This document shows positions 1 through 9,306 of a stretch of 64,000 nucleotides of DNA, piece by piece. Position 1 is the stretch's first letter, and every line of letters begins with the position of its first letter. The translations under genes were made by a program, and so were the position numbers. The notes beneath the pieces are model-generated. The model was not told the origin of the DNA, did no database searches, and was given only the letters and a program-made list of their open reading frames with translations. The stretch comes from Anoxybacteroides tepidamans (GTDB lineage: Bacteria; Bacillota; Bacilli; Bacillales; Anoxybacillaceae), in contig NZ_JACHEP010000004.1 in NCBI RefSeq assembly GCF_014201465.1, positions 1 through 64,000 of the forward strand, given 5' to 3'.

Positions 1-2
1 AA

Positions 3-107
3 GAAGAAATCATGCAGAAAAAGGTATTAAGATGGTCACCTGTAGCGAATACGATCCGCAACAATGTCAATTTAGTAGCTGAACTGAATCCGTCTGAAAA
101 TCGCTAG
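3..107 (+). CDS. Possible 3' end of an upstream gene, truncated by the window edge
   Basis: One frame is open from the window edge to a TAG at 105-107, giving about 34 residues that I do not recognise. A second frame is also open, to a TGA at 80-82, so the frame choice is uncertain. The only support is openness at the edge and the following 300-base gap. It may equally be noncoding. Confidence 0.2.
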   Translation, partial: EEIMQKKVLRWSPVANTIRNNVNLVAELNPSENR

Positions 108-189
108 TATCCCGTCTTTCATAACACCTAAATCCGTGGTGAAATTCTGTTTAATACGTTAAAAACTCCGTCAAAGCGGGAAATTTTAT

Positions 190-229
190 TATTTCGTCTT
201 TTCACCTAATTAGGTGAAAAGACGAAATA
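190..229. repeat. Perfect 40-bp palindrome
   Basis: Bases 190-209 are the exact reverse complement of 210-229, with no loop and no mismatch. It lies in an A+T-rich gap of about 300 bases before the ABC transporter operon. There is no clean T-run on either side, so a simple intrinsic terminator is not the obvious reading. An operator for a dimeric regulator or a cruciform-forming site are alternatives. The rest of 108-398 shows only A+T-rich sequence. Confidence 0.75.
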
Positions 230-418
230 GAGAAAAATATTAATATGTTGCCCTTTTTGAATGACGAAAAACAAAATATACAGGTTCAGGGAAATATAAT
301 TGTGCACAAAATGATATCAGATATAAGAATAATACAATAATAAAAAATTATTTGCAACCATTAGTCTAAGTAAACAAATATAAATTATTTGTATTTTCAA
401 AGGAGGTTGGCATAAACA

Positions 419-1207
419 GTGACAAATCAATCACCTATTATAAGTGTAAATAAGATAACGAAAACCTTTTTCAATCGGGGACAGCCTCAAAAGATTTTGG
501 ATCAAATATCCTTTGATGTACAAAGGGGAGAACTTATTTCAATACTTGGAAAAAGTGGATGTGGAAAAAGTACATTATTAAATTTAATTGGTGGTTTTGA
601 CCTAGAAAAAGAAGGAGAAATTTTACTAGATGGGCAAGTAGTGAATCAACCAAGTAGGCGCTGTGTCATGTTGATGCAAAATTATGGACTTCTGCCATGG
701 CGTTCTGTTTTAAAAAATGTTGAACTTCCCTTAGAAAACACGGGTATGAGCAAAAAGGAAATTAGGGAAAGGGCCAAGTATTATTTGCACATGGTAGGTC
801 TGGGTGATAAATTAGATGCTTTTCCTAAAGAACTTTCAGGTGGTATGCAGCAAAGGGTGGCCATCGCGAGAGCTTTTGTCATTCAGCCGGAGGTTATTTT
901 AATGGATGAGCCATTTGCCGCTCTTGATGCGTTTACTCGCTACTATTTGCAAGATGAATTGATTAAAATTCAAGAAAAAGAGAATACTACCATTCTTCTT
1001 GTCACACATGATATTGATGAAGCTATTTATTTGTCTAATAGAATTTTTATGTTGAGCGCAAATCCAGGAAGAATTTATCAAGAATTAAAGATTCCTAGTT
1101 CAAGACCACGAGATCGAAGTAGTTTACAATTTCAAAAATATAGAGAAATTATTTTTAGAAATTTCCATTTTAACCATCCAATAGCACCAATTGAACTAAA
1201 TGTGTAA
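419..1207 (+). CDS. ABC transporter ATP-binding protein, NrtD/SsuB/TauB type
   Basis: This is the cytoplasmic ATPase of an importer for a small anion or precursor such as nitrate, sulfonate, taurine or a thiamine precursor. The Walker A motif GKSGCGKST is near residues 44-52, a Q-loop near 87, the signature LSGGMQQR near 139-146 and Walker B ILMDEP near 160-165. Length (262 aa) is normal. It starts at GTG 419 behind an AAAGGAGG site at 399-406 with a somewhat long spacer. It is the first gene of a three-gene operon whose next genes encode the lipoprotein and permease. The operon is visibly more A+T-rich than most of the window, suggesting recent acquisition. The substrate cannot be read from the sequence. 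Confidence 0.9.
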   Translation: MTNQSPIISVNKITKTFFNRGQPQKILDQISFDVQRGELISILGKSGCGKSTLLNLIGGFDLEKEGEILLDGQVVNQPSRRCVMLMQNYGLLPWRSVLKNVELPLENTGMSKKEIRERAKYYLHMVGLGDKLDAFPKELSGGMQQRVAIARAFVIQPEVILMDEPFAALDAFTRYYLQDELIKIQEKENTTILLVTHDIDEAIYLSNRIFMLSANPGRIYQELKIPSSRPRDRSSLQFQKYREIIFRNFHFNHPIAPIELNV

Positions 1208-1247
1208 AACTTAATATTAGAGGATATATATTAAGGGGGCGGTAAAT

Positions 1248-2213
1248 TTGGGAAATAGAAAAAAGAACTTGCTTGCATGCTTAATCTTAATCTCCCTCGT
1301 GTTCATTCTTTCTGCTTGCGGAACTGGAGGGGCAAAATCAACAGGCAGCGAGCGGGAAAAGCCTACAATTAAAATTGGATACTTACCTATTACCCATGCA
1401 GTACCACTTTTTTATATGGAAGAAGAAGAATTTGAAAATTTCAACTTAGAATTAGTGAAATTTGGGTCGTGGCCAGAGCTTATGGACGCTTTAAACACAG
1501 GTCAAATTAATGGAGCTTCGGTATTAATTTCGCTTGCAATGTATGCTAAAGAACAAGGGATTGATTTAAAGGCTGTCGCATTAAGTCATCGTGATGGCAA
1601 TGTACTTGTCGTTGCGAATAACATTACAAGTGTCCAAGATTTAAAAGGTAAAAACTTTGCTGTTCCTCACAAATATTCCACGCATAACGTTTTACTTTAT
1701 CAAATGTTAAAAAAGGCTGGAATGAAATATGAAGACGTGAAGGTCATTGAACTTCCTCCTACGGAAATGCCGGCTGCATTAGCAGAAGGAAGAATTTCAG
1801 GATATGTTGTAGCAGAACCATTTGGAGCTTTATCTGTTTCTTTAGGAAAAGGAAAGGTACTTTATCAAGATAAAGAAATTTGGCCAAATTCAGTTGATTG
1901 TGCCCTTGTATTGAGAAATGATTGGATTGAAAGTGATCGTGAATTAGCACAAAAATTTGTCAATGAATTTGTAAAAGCTGGAGAAGAAGCTGAGAAAAAA
2001 GATGATCATATATATGAATTGACGTCTAAATATTTTAATGTAGAAAAGGATGTACTTAATTTATCGTTAAAGTGGATAGAGTATGATAATCTAAAAATTG
2101 ATGAAGAAGCCTATGAAAAATTAAGAGAAAGCTTAATTGAAATGAAACTTTCTAAAAATCCACCGACGTATAAAGAATTTGTTGATCATTCATTAATAGA
2201 TGGAGCGAAGTGA
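1248..2213 (+). CDS. ABC transporter substrate-binding lipoprotein, NitT/TauT type
   Basis: This is an extracellular solute-binding lipoprotein. The N-terminus has a short basic region, a hydrophobic core and the lipobox LSAC, so Cys about 24 should be acylated and anchored. The mature part resembles NMT1/THI5-like and NrtA/SsuA binding proteins, with an early LPITHAVP segment followed by a WPELMDAL stretch. It starts at TTG 1248 behind an AAGGGGGCGG ribosome site; no better start is in frame. Length 321 aa is normal. The stop overlaps the start of the permease gene, implying translational coupling. The ligand is unknown: nitrate, sulfonate, taurine and pyrimidine precursors are all possible within this superfamily. 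Confidence 0.88.
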   Translation: MGNRKKNLLACLILISLVFILSACGTGGAKSTGSEREKPTIKIGYLPITHAVPLFYMEEEEFENFNLELVKFGSWPELMDALNTGQINGASVLISLAMYAKEQGIDLKAVALSHRDGNVLVVANNITSVQDLKGKNFAVPHKYSTHNVLLYQMLKKAGMKYEDVKVIELPPTEMPAALAEGRISGYVVAEPFGALSVSLGKGKVLYQDKEIWPNSVDCALVLRNDWIESDRELAQKFVNEFVKAGEEAEKKDDHIYELTSKYFNVEKDVLNLSLKWIEYDNLKIDEEAYEKLRESLIEMKLSKNPPTYKEFVDHSLIDGAK

Positions 2214-2983
2214 TTAAGATGAAAAATTTAAAGAATGTATTGATAGGTTTCACTCTTTTAATCGTTATATGGCAGTTGATAATAATAGTTGGCAATTACG
2301 AGGAAGCGCTCCTCCCTTCACCGCTTAAAGTCGGAGAGGCCGTTTTAAGCATTATCTTAAATGGTACTTTCTTTGTTCATTTACAAGTAAGCTTCATGCG
2401 CTTTTTTATCGGATATTTATCATCGGTAGTTATTGCCGTTATTCTAGGTCTAATTTTAGGAAGACTGGCAAGGTTATGGGCGATTATTGACCCAATCGTT
2501 CAAGTTATACGACCGGTTTCTCCTATTGCTTGGTCCCCATTCATTGTTCTTTGGTTTGGGATTGGGGATATTCCAGCTATCGTTATTATCTTTATCGCTT
2601 CCTTTTTTCCGGTATTACTCTCAACGGTTTCCGCTGTCCGAAAAATAGACAAAACATATTTAAGAGTAGCACAGAATTTTGAAATAAAACAGCCGCAGTT
2701 AATGTGGAAAATCATTTTCCCTGCTTCCTTTTCTTATATTGCGAATGGTCTTCATATTGCGCTAGGGGCAGCTTGGATTTTCCTTGTAGCCGGTGAAATG
2801 GTCGGGGCACAATCAGGGCTTGGTTTTTTGATTGTAGATGCCAGAAACTCATTAAGACTAGATATAGTAATAGCAGGTATTATTTTTATCGGAATTTGTG
2901 GCCTGATTCTTGATAAAGGAATTAAACTTTTTGAAAGATGGGTCGAGAAACATTGGGGAGGGTTAGAGAGCTCTGCAAATTAA
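2210..2983 (+). CDS. ABC transporter permease, NrtB/SsuC/TauC type
   Basis: This is the membrane channel subunit of the same importer. Several hydrophobic segments are spread over 257 residues, and the cytoplasmic coupling loop typical of binding-protein-dependent permeases lies around residues 140-175 (VRKIDKTYL followed by KIIFPAS). A GTG at 2210 overlaps the TGA of the lipoprotein gene, and an ATG at 2219 (MKNLKN) is an in-frame alternative; GGAG at 2202-2205 fits the GTG better. It completes a standard ATPase, binding protein, permease set. No clear terminator follows; the next 300 bases hold a REP-like repeat. Confidence 0.9.
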   Translation: MIKMKNLKNVLIGFTLLIVIWQLIIIVGNYEEALLPSPLKVGEAVLSIILNGTFFVHLQVSFMRFFIGYLSSVVIAVILGLILGRLARLWAIIDPIVQVIRPVSPIAWSPFIVLWFGIGDIPAIVIIFIASFFPVLLSTVSAVRKIDKTYLRVAQNFEIKQPQLMWKIIFPASFSYIANGLHIALGAAWIFLVAGEMVGAQSGLGFLIVDARNSLRLDIVIAGIIFIGICGLILDKGIKLFERWVEKHWGGLESSAN

Positions 2984-3034
2984 GAAAATCAATGAAAGTC
3001 TACTATACAGAAATTTATCAAAGATTTTGACTTG

Positions 3035-3185
3035 GTGCCTGTATCACTCTATTGTTATCTGAATTTACAGAAAATTTTGTATAATAAAAGAGAGGAGAGT
3101 TTGTCACACTTGAAAGTGGCTGACTCTCTTTTCTCTTTCGTAACCTTATTAAGAGCAGCGTGCCTGTCACGCCTCAAAGGTATTT
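3035..3185. repeat. REP-like repeat element (copy 1)
   Basis: The segment contains the words GGTGCCTGT and GTGCCTGTCACGCCTC around an imperfect hairpin at 3095-3128, whose arms begin GAGAGTTTGTCAC and end GTGGCTGACTCTC. The same hairpin words recur at 15752-15786, and related text is at 5095, 12200 and 13290. The open frame across it has no coding features. Confidence 0.6.
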
Positions 3186-3285
3186 CCATTTACAAGTCAG
3201 GTTGGGGAATTGTTAGTGAATCGGTATGTGCTCATAAGCCATTATTGAATGATAGAAAAAGGTATATATTCAAACAAGCTTGTGA

Positions 3286-4524
3286 TTAATGCTCACCACT
3301 CGAACTTAGCCGATTAGCTAACTTTGCGCTTAGCGTCACTTCAATCGGTTTCCTTTTGAGAAACTCAATCCATTCAGCTTGTTTCAGTTCGTCTAATGCT
3401 TTTCGAATCACATACTCTGTTTTTTCCGTAATTCGAATTAGTTCTTTTTTTGTCATTCCTTTACCTTTAATTCCAAAAATATAATTTTGTCCAAGGATAA
3501 AAATAATATTCTCTTTCATTTCATCCCTTATATTGAGTTCTTTCACTAAAGAAAACAACATTTTCATTCTTTGTTCTTTTTCTGATAGGTCCGCTAAAAT
3601 GTCGTTTTGTGCCTTATGAATAATCTGGAAAAACGTTTCGCAGAAAAAAGTCAGCTCCCCTTTGTTACGTGGATTATTTGCTTCAGAAAACGCATCATAA
3701 TACATTTGTTTCAATTTATTAGTGGAATAAGAAAGAGTTAGAGCGGTTAAAAAATCTAACTCATTTGCTAGATACATGCTACTTATATAACGAGCTGTTC
3801 GTCCATTCCCATCATAAAAGGGATGAATGTAGCCAAAGTAATAATGCGAAACTGCAATTCTGTATAACATTGGCGATGGATGTTCATTTAGGAAGTTGAT
3901 CAGCTGTCGCAGCTTCGTCTTAATTGATTCCTCTGGATAAGCGCCTCGATGGATGGCTTTATTGGTGGTAGTTACCACATCGACAGGCTGTTTTCTAAAC
4001 AGCTCCCCATCTAGCTCGTTTTCCTTTTTAATTTCTTCTTGAACTAAGTGATCATAAATTTCTCGAATATCTTCAATCTTTTCTAATGTTGTTTTTGTTT
4101 CGGATAACAGGTTAAAATAGGACTTCATTAAACTAAGATGTCTGATATTCTTTTTTTTGCTGGATTCTTTCCGAACAACAATTTCTATAACGGTTTCCAT
4201 TTCTTCTTTTGTACTATGGATGCCTTCGATTTCATTCGTACTTAGTAGTTCATCGATTAACTTTGCCTGAATATATTGCTGAATGGCAATGCGAGGAAGA
4301 CGATGTACAATCGATTGAATCAGTTTACTTTGTTTCATAATTTGCTCATGCAGCAAGTCTAACTCTTGGTGATTTACATAAAAGCATTCAAATTCTTCAT
4401 TGCTCTTATAAGGCCTAATATGAAACGGGAGCTTAACCGTTCCGTAACTGTTAAAGCGTTTTTCAAATTCGCTAAGATAGTTTTTTTGATCTTTATAATA
4501 TAATTTTGAAAGTAATTCATACAT
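3286..4524 (-). CDS. Fic family protein, class II, with C-terminal winged helix
   Basis: Fic enzymes transfer AMP (or another phosphate-containing group) to hydroxyl side chains of target proteins. The canonical HPFYDGNGR motif is at residues 234-242. An inhibitory-helix motif TNEIEG is at about 96-101, before the Fic core, which defines class II with Glu100 as the expected autoinhibitory residue. The last 60 residues (TKKELIRIT onward) look like a winged helix, a common fusion in free-standing bacterial Fic proteins. The ATG at 4524 has a strong GGAGGTGATC site. No antitoxin gene adjoins; self-inhibition makes one unnecessary. The gene is A+T-rich and stands alone among repeats, so it is probably mobile. 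The target is unknown. Confidence 0.9.
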   Translation of the reverse strand: MYELLSKLYYKDQKNYLSEFEKRFNSYGTVKLPFHIRPYKSNEEFECFYVNHQELDLLHEQIMKQSKLIQSIVHRLPRIAIQQYIQAKLIDELLSTNEIEGIHSTKEEMETVIEIVVRKESSKKKNIRHLSLMKSYFNLLSETKTTLEKIEDIREIYDHLVQEEIKKENELDGELFRKQPVDVVTTTNKAIHRGAYPEESIKTKLRQLINFLNEHPSPMLYRIAVSHYYFGYIHPFYDGNGRTARYISSMYLANELDFLTALTLSYSTNKLKQMYYDAFSEANNPRNKGELTFFCETFFQIIHKAQNDILADLSEKEQRMKMLFSLVKELNIRDEMKENIIFILGQNYIFGIKGKGMTKKELIRITEKTEYVIRKALDELKQAEWIEFLKRKPIEVTLSAKLANRLSSSGEH

Positions 4525-4690
4525 AAAAGATCACCTCCGTCACAATTATTACCAATAATATAACATCATATTATAAAAAGCACGTTGATTTTTAAATTTG
4601 TATGTAATTTTTTTGGTTATATTATAAAAAAATATAGATTTTTTTAAAAATGTTTTTGTTAAAATACTTATCCCCCTGATATTTGGATAG

Positions 4691-4909
4691 GTGTCATCGT
4701 CTGAAAAGAGCGATCGTTTTCCGTTACTAATCAAAGATGATTTATCCGTTCAAGTTCACCCAAATGATGAATATGCCTGTACATATGAAAATGGGGAGTT
4801 AGGCAAGATGGAGTGCTGGTATGTCATTGATTGTGAGAAGGATGCGGGGGTTATTTTTGGTCATAACGCGAACACACAAAGAAGATTATCGAAACTCAAA
4901 GGAATATGA
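4691..4909 (+). pseudogene. manA (mannose-6-phosphate isomerase) internal fragment
   Basis: The frame reads SDRFPLLIK, then DDLSVQVHP, then ENGELGK and CWYVIDCE, matching in the same order the middle of the intact manA at 29695-30645. The stretch between LL(T/I)K and DDLSVQ is missing several residues, and both N- and C-terminal parts of the enzyme are absent. It ends at a stop soon after the FGH segment. It is a relic of a second manA copy, not a working gene. Bases 4910-5090 show nothing I can identify. Confidence 0.8.
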
Positions 4910-5094
4910 GCAATCCCTAGCGAAACAATCAATGGGCGCTTTTGGGGTTTTTTAGGAAGGAATTGCAATGGATAAGTATGTGGAAACATACAAATTTTCA
5001 GGAAAAATGGGTTGGTGAGGCTAAGGTAAAAAGCGTGTCATTCAAGGGGGCGCCTGCCGATCTCATAAACTTTTTAAGGGCTGAATAGTTACGG

Positions 5095-5190
5095 TTTTAT
5101 GTCGAGATTTGTAGAAACAGAGAGTCTCGTTCTCTTTTTTGTTTCTTTATGGGATATCCTCTTTCCTCGCGAAATTTGTCGAAAAATTAA
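5095..5190. repeat. REP-like repeat element (copy 2, degenerate)
   Basis: It carries GTCGAGATTTGTAGAA followed by ACAGAGAGTCTCG and later CGAAATTTGTCGAAA. These are words shared with the copies at about 12200 (CAGAGAGTC, TTTGTCGAA) and 15720 (GTCGAGATTTGTAGAA). The hairpin arms are weaker than in the other copies. Confidence 0.45.
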
Positions 5191-5447
5191 GATTGAGTGA
5201 TAAAAATGTCTAATATTACAATTATATGGGATCTATGTTCTTTTTTGAGATGAAGAAAATGCTGTTTGTCGCACAGGAACTGTTTAGTGATTGAATTACA
5301 CGTACCCACAAATATCTCCGGCAAAAACTCTATTTTTGCTCTGCAATTAAAGATGCATTTTTGCTCTACATCTCATTTATCCAGCAAATGTGATACGTCT
5401 ACACACAATACGACAAATAACAAAGATGAGAATTTTTGTTGCGATTT

Positions 5448-5695
5448 CAGGCGTGTTGATTAGCCAATAAAAACTAGTTGACATCGCTCTATTCCTAGCT
5501 TTTCTGCCGTAGTCGGCAAGCGGTTCGCTTGCCGACTGGGAGTATTAGCATGCCCTCCTCGAACAATGAACGCTTTGCGGGCAAATGACATTTGCTCGCC
5601 GGCGTTCTTGTTCGAGGGAAGAGGCAGAAAAGCTTGTGTTCAGCCATATGATTCTATGTTTTTTAGTAAAATAATGGATAATCAACACTCGTGTT
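5448..5695. repeat. MITE-B, full-length copy 1
   Basis: About 245 bp with imperfect terminal inverted repeats: GTGTTGATTA near the left end and TAATCAACAC near the right, each followed inward by the AAGCTTTTCTGCC/GGCAGAAAAGC pair. Internal hairpins are present (GGCAAGCGGTTCGCTTGCC, and arms around a GGGCAAATG core). The same element lies in opposite orientation at 22973-23176. It encodes no protein. It ends about 55 bp before a chemoreceptor gene and so may carry or displace that gene's promoter. Confidence 0.7.
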
Positions 5696-5751
5696 GTGAT
5701 TTAATGTCATATGCCTAAACGTGAGGAATTTTCGTTAGGAGGGATTATCAA

Positions 5752-7410
5752 ATGAAATTTTCGCTTAGGCTGAAGTTTGTTTTATTATTGGTGATTGTTG
5801 TGATACTTCCGCTCGCGGCAGTTGGGTTTTTCAATGTAAAATCCATTACAGACGGAATGTATCGATTGACGGTGGCGGATTTAGACTACATGACAAAAAT
5901 TAAAGCACAAGAGATTTCTCAATGGTTGCAGGATGGTGTGATGACTGAAGAGGAAGAAAAAAGGATTCGCAAAGCTGTTGAAGAAGTCGCTCAGGAATAC
6001 TATAAGCCGAACGGTATGAAAGGCTATGCGTATATTGTCGATGAAACAGGAACTGTCCGTATCCATCCGAACATAGAAGGACAAAGTTTAGCGAAAGAGC
6101 CATTTATGCAGCAAATGTTACGCGAAAAAACAGGATATGTCGAGTACGTGTGGGAAAACGAATTAAAAGTTGCCAGTTTTCGTGAGTTGCCTAACGGCTG
6201 GATTTTAGCGATCGGCAGCTATTACGACGATATTATGAAACCGGCATATGAAGTTCGAAAACAAGTAATCATGTTTGTTATTGCCGCTATGTTGTTGGCT
6301 TTAGTTATAGGGATGACTTGGTCCTATCGTTTAACCGGGGTTATTCAGCGCATAATAAAAGTCATGAATCGAGTAAAAGATGGAGATTTGACTGTTTCGA
6401 TTGCGGTGAATCGTGCCGATGAAATTGGGCAGTTGGGACAAATATTTAACAAGATGGTTGAACGTTTATGTGAAGTGATTGATTCATTAAATCGGACTTC
6501 TCAGCAATTGGCTATTTCCTCCGAACAGTTTTTTGAAGCATCAACACAAAATATGAAAGCGAGCGAACAAATTGCCGCTTCTGCCGAAAATATCGCATTC
6601 GGCTCAAAGGAGCAAGTAAATGAGCTGAACTATATGTTGGAACTCGCTGATCTCGCGGATCAGGAGACGAAGCGAATTTTCAGCCGAGTTAAAGCGGTTG
6701 GTGAACTGGAAGACCGGTCGCAACAAGAGGCCGTTCAAGGTAAAAAAGCAGTTGAAGAAGTTGCGCAACAAATGCAAGATATGGTGCAAAAAATCGAAAA
6801 TACCGCTAAAGCTGTTCAACAGTTAAGCAGCCAATCACAACAAATAGGAAAAATTGTTACATTTATTGAACAAATTAGTGAACAGACTAACTTGCTTGCT
6901 CTTAACGCAGCTATTGAGGCGGCGAGAGCCGGTGAACATGGGCGCAGCTTTGCGGTTGTTGCTGAAGAAGTACGAATGCTTGCGGAGCAGGCAGGGCAAG
7001 CGACAAAAGAAATTTCGGAGTTTATAAAGCAATTGCGTCATGATATGCGAGAAGTAGCAGAACAGATGAAGCAAAGTGCTGATGTAGTGAAAAAGTCAGA
7101 AAATATTGGGAATAAAGCGCAGCAGGCATTTACAGAAATCGTTGCTTCTGTTTCAGAAGTCCATCGTCAATTGCAGAAGGTAGTTCAAGGAACGGGGGAG
7201 ATTGTCGGCTATACAGAAAATTTAGTGAAGCAATCTAAGTTCGTTTCGCAAGTATCTGAACATGTTTTAAAGGATACGGAAGGCGTAGCCGCAGCTTGTG
7301 AAGAGCAAATGGCGATGACGCAGCAAATCAATTCGGCAGCCAAAAGCTTGGCGAAGTTAGCGAAAGAGTTAGAAATGCAGGCAAAAAGTTTTATTACTGT
7401 TTCGGCTTGA
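5752..7410 (+). CDS. Methyl-accepting chemotaxis protein with single Cache-type sensor
   Basis: This is a transmembrane chemoreceptor that controls CheA. A first membrane segment is at about residues 7-29 and a second at about 173-195. Between them is a ligand-binding region resembling a single Cache domain ([10 protein letters not shown], then HPNIEGQ). A HAMP linker follows, then the cytoplasmic coiled coil with the conserved hairpin tip around residues 375-400 ([16 protein letters not shown]). Length 552 aa is typical. It starts at ATG 5752 behind AGGAGG. No chemotaxis signalling genes adjoin, so the receptor works in trans with a core pathway elsewhere. A hairpin terminator follows at 7474. 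Confidence 0.93.
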   Translation: MKFSLRLKFVLLLVIVVILPLAAVGFFNVKSITDGMYRLTVADLDYMTKIKAQEISQWLQDGVMTEEEEKRIRKAVEEVAQEYYKPNGMKGYAYIVDETGTVRIHPNIEGQSLAKEPFMQQMLREKTGYVEYVWENELKVASFRELPNGWILAIGSYYDDIMKPAYEVRKQVIMFVIAAMLLALVIGMTWSYRLTGVIQRIIKVMNRVKDGDLTVSIAVNRADEIGQLGQIFNKMVERLCEVIDSLNRTSQQLAISSEQFFEASTQNMKASEQIAASAENIAFGSKEQVNELNYMLELADLADQETKRIFSRVKAVGELEDRSQQEAVQGKKAVEEVAQQMQDMVQKIENTAKAVQQLSSQSQQIGKIVTFIEQISEQTNLLALNAAIEAARAGEHGRSFAVVAEEVRMLAEQAGQATKEISEFIKQLRHDMREVAEQMKQSADVVKKSENIGNKAQQAFTEIVASVSEVHRQLQKVVQGTGEIVGYTENLVKQSKFVSQVSEHVLKDTEGVAAACEEQMAMTQQINSAAKSLAKLAKELEMQAKSFITVSA

Positions 7411-7473
7411 TCCTCTGTGCTTTTGCATTCATTGTCTCGCTTTTGGAATGAAAAAGGATAGGTATGTCGGCTT

Positions 7474-7513
7474 AAAGGAATCAGAGTGGCATAGCTCTGC
7501 TTCCTTTTATTTT
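7474..7513 (+). terminator. Intrinsic terminator after the Cache chemoreceptor
   Basis: Arms AAAGGAATCAGAG and CTCTGCTTCCTTT pair with one mismatch around an 8-nt loop, followed by TTATTTTT. The remaining gap to 7807 holds no gene; a possible promoter TTGACG (7683-7688) with TTAAAA 17 bases later precedes the next gene. Confidence 0.7.
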
Positions 7514-7806
7514 TCTTTTAACTCATTTCGCGCGCTGAATCGAAATTGTAAAACGCTTTAATTCAGCGAAAAGAGCTTTTTTAGTATGAGAGGCGCTGCC
7601 TGTTTATCCAGAAGCGAGCGGGTGATAGGTGGAGGCGAACGAAAATGGTGTAAACAGTAAAAAATATTAACAAATAGACCCCTTGACGATAGTTAAAAAT
7701 GCCGATTAAAATATGTGTAATAAATAATTACGTTATATGTAAGAAAATATAACATAAATTTCACACGATATATCACGGCAACGGTACGCTTTATGGGGGT
7801 GCGAAC

Positions 7807-9270
7807 ATGATAAAGTTAATTCGCTTATCAACGTATAATCAAGTCAAACATCAATTATTAAGGCTTGCTGTCGGGGATTTTAGCATGACATCGTCCGTTT
7901 CAGACGTCAATCTTTCTTTGTTTGCTACTTTGAAACGAACAATTCGCAGCTTAAAAACATTAGTCCGGATCGTTGACCGATCATCAAGGGAACTTCATAA
8001 AAAAATGGAAGAAGTTAGCTCTCATTCAATGATCGTTGCGGAGCAGGTTGATGGAATTACATCAACTATTAGTGAAATTGCAACAGGTGTGCAAGATTCT
8101 GCTGAATATGTTCAACATATGGCGGAACGAATGGCGGAGATTCATCGCTATTTGGAGGAAGTGAGAGATAGCAACAGTACTATCGTGCATTCTTCATTGC
8201 ACTTTATGGATGGAGTGTCGTCTGGGAAACAGGAAATTTCCTCCGCTATGGAGCAAATGCGTCTCATATCCGATGAAAGTGCGATGTTGCATGAGAAGAT
8301 GACTAAACTTGATCAAGCACTTGCAAAAATTGTTGACATTACTCACTTCATTGAAGAAATTTCTGACCAAACTCAGCTATTAGCATTGAATGCGAATATT
8401 GAAGCAGCCCGTGCAGGAGAACAAGGAAAAGGATTTTCCGTCGTCGCCCAAGAAATATCAAAGCTGGCGCTGCAAACAAAACAAGCAACAGTTAACATCG
8501 ATGAGCAAGTATTGTCGGTTACTAATAATGCAAAAGATTTAAGAGAACTCATTGATAAGATGCAACAAACGGTTGGCGTGAGCGCCAATACGATGCAATC
8601 AGCTGTGAATAAGTACGAAGCGATGGAATCATTTCTGTCCAATACGATAACAAAAATGAAGGAAGTGGACGAACGATTGAATTCGATCACAGCAAGCACT
8701 TCATCGATTACTGATTCGGTCAATCATACGTCTGCAATGATCCAGCAAGTAGCTGCCGGGAGTGAAGAAGTATTAGCTTCTGCAGAAGTTCAGCAGCAAA
8801 ATATTATGAAAATTAACGAGTCCATTCAAATAGCAACGCTTAATAGCCTTTCTTTGCGGTCTGTTGTATCGCAATTCAAATTGCCTTCAGCAAAGGAGTT
8901 GCATCCGTTACAAAAGGAGATCGATCAATGGGTAGAATGCGCTCTTGGAGTTCGCGCCATCATGGTTTCGATGATTGACTGCCGGGATATGGAAAAAATT
9001 AAGTTTTGGCATAAGAAAAAGGAAGCACAAGAACGGCAGCTGGAAATGTGTTTTCAACAGCTTGAGCGAAATATTAGAAGCGAACGGGATCATCATTATT
9101 TTAAAGAATTACGGGCTGCTTGGCAGGAGTTTGACATGGTCAAAAACCAAAACGCAAAATGGATGCTTGAAGGGGAATATGAGAAAGCGAGAGAAGCGTT
9201 GGTCAATCGCGGGCGGGAACGTTTCAAACGGGCGGTTGATTTAGCTAATGAATGGATGGAAATGGAGTGA
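7807..9270 (+). CDS. Soluble chemoreceptor with C-terminal helical domain
   Basis: No membrane segment is present in 487 residues, so this is a cytoplasmic receptor. After a short N-terminal stretch the signalling coiled coil begins, with the tip (DQTQLLALNANIEAAR) near residues 185-200 and the return helices to about 360. Residues about 365-487 are a separate helical region rich in Trp, Glu and Arg (AWQEFDMVK, EGEYEKAREAL) that resembles a four-helix-bundle sensor module. It lacks the HxxxC pattern expected of a CZB zinc domain. The sensor thus lies after the signalling domain, reversed from the usual order. ATG 7807 follows GGGGGTG. HD-GYP and another receptor follow within 37 and 69 bp, suggesting one operon. 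Confidence 0.88.
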   Translation: MIKLIRLSTYNQVKHQLLRLAVGDFSMTSSVSDVNLSLFATLKRTIRSLKTLVRIVDRSSRELHKKMEEVSSHSMIVAEQVDGITSTISEIATGVQDSAEYVQHMAERMAEIHRYLEEVRDSNSTIVHSSLHFMDGVSSGKQEISSAMEQMRLISDESAMLHEKMTKLDQALAKIVDITHFIEEISDQTQLLALNANIEAARAGEQGKGFSVVAQEISKLALQTKQATVNIDEQVLSVTNNAKDLRELIDKMQQTVGVSANTMQSAVNKYEAMESFLSNTITKMKEVDERLNSITASTSSITDSVNHTSAMIQQVAAGSEEVLASAEVQQQNIMKINESIQIATLNSLSLRSVVSQFKLPSAKELHPLQKEIDQWVECALGVRAIMVSMIDCRDMEKIKFWHKKKEAQERQLEMCFQQLERNIRSERDHHYFKELRAAWQEFDMVKNQNAKWMLEGEYEKAREALVNRGRERFKRAVDLANEWMEME

Positions 9271-9306
9271 AGCGTTTTATCTAGACTTTAAATAAGGAGT
9301 ATAAAA

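Noticed and set aside
3032-3289. 85-codon frame after the ABC permease
   Set aside because: It spans a REP-like hairpin and has no ribosome site or protein-like pattern.
5266-5463. 65-codon frame before MITE-B copy 1
   Set aside because: No start signal, no recognisable content, and it ends inside the repeat.
7681-7715. Sigma-D promoter (GCCGATTA) upstream of the soluble chemoreceptor
   Set aside because: The -10-like word is good but no TAAA lies at the right distance; an overlapping sigma-A-like pair is equally possible.
8890-9267. CZB zinc-sensing domain at the end of the soluble chemoreceptor
   Set aside because: The Cys and His ligands typical of CZB are absent; a four-helix-bundle-like region fits better.
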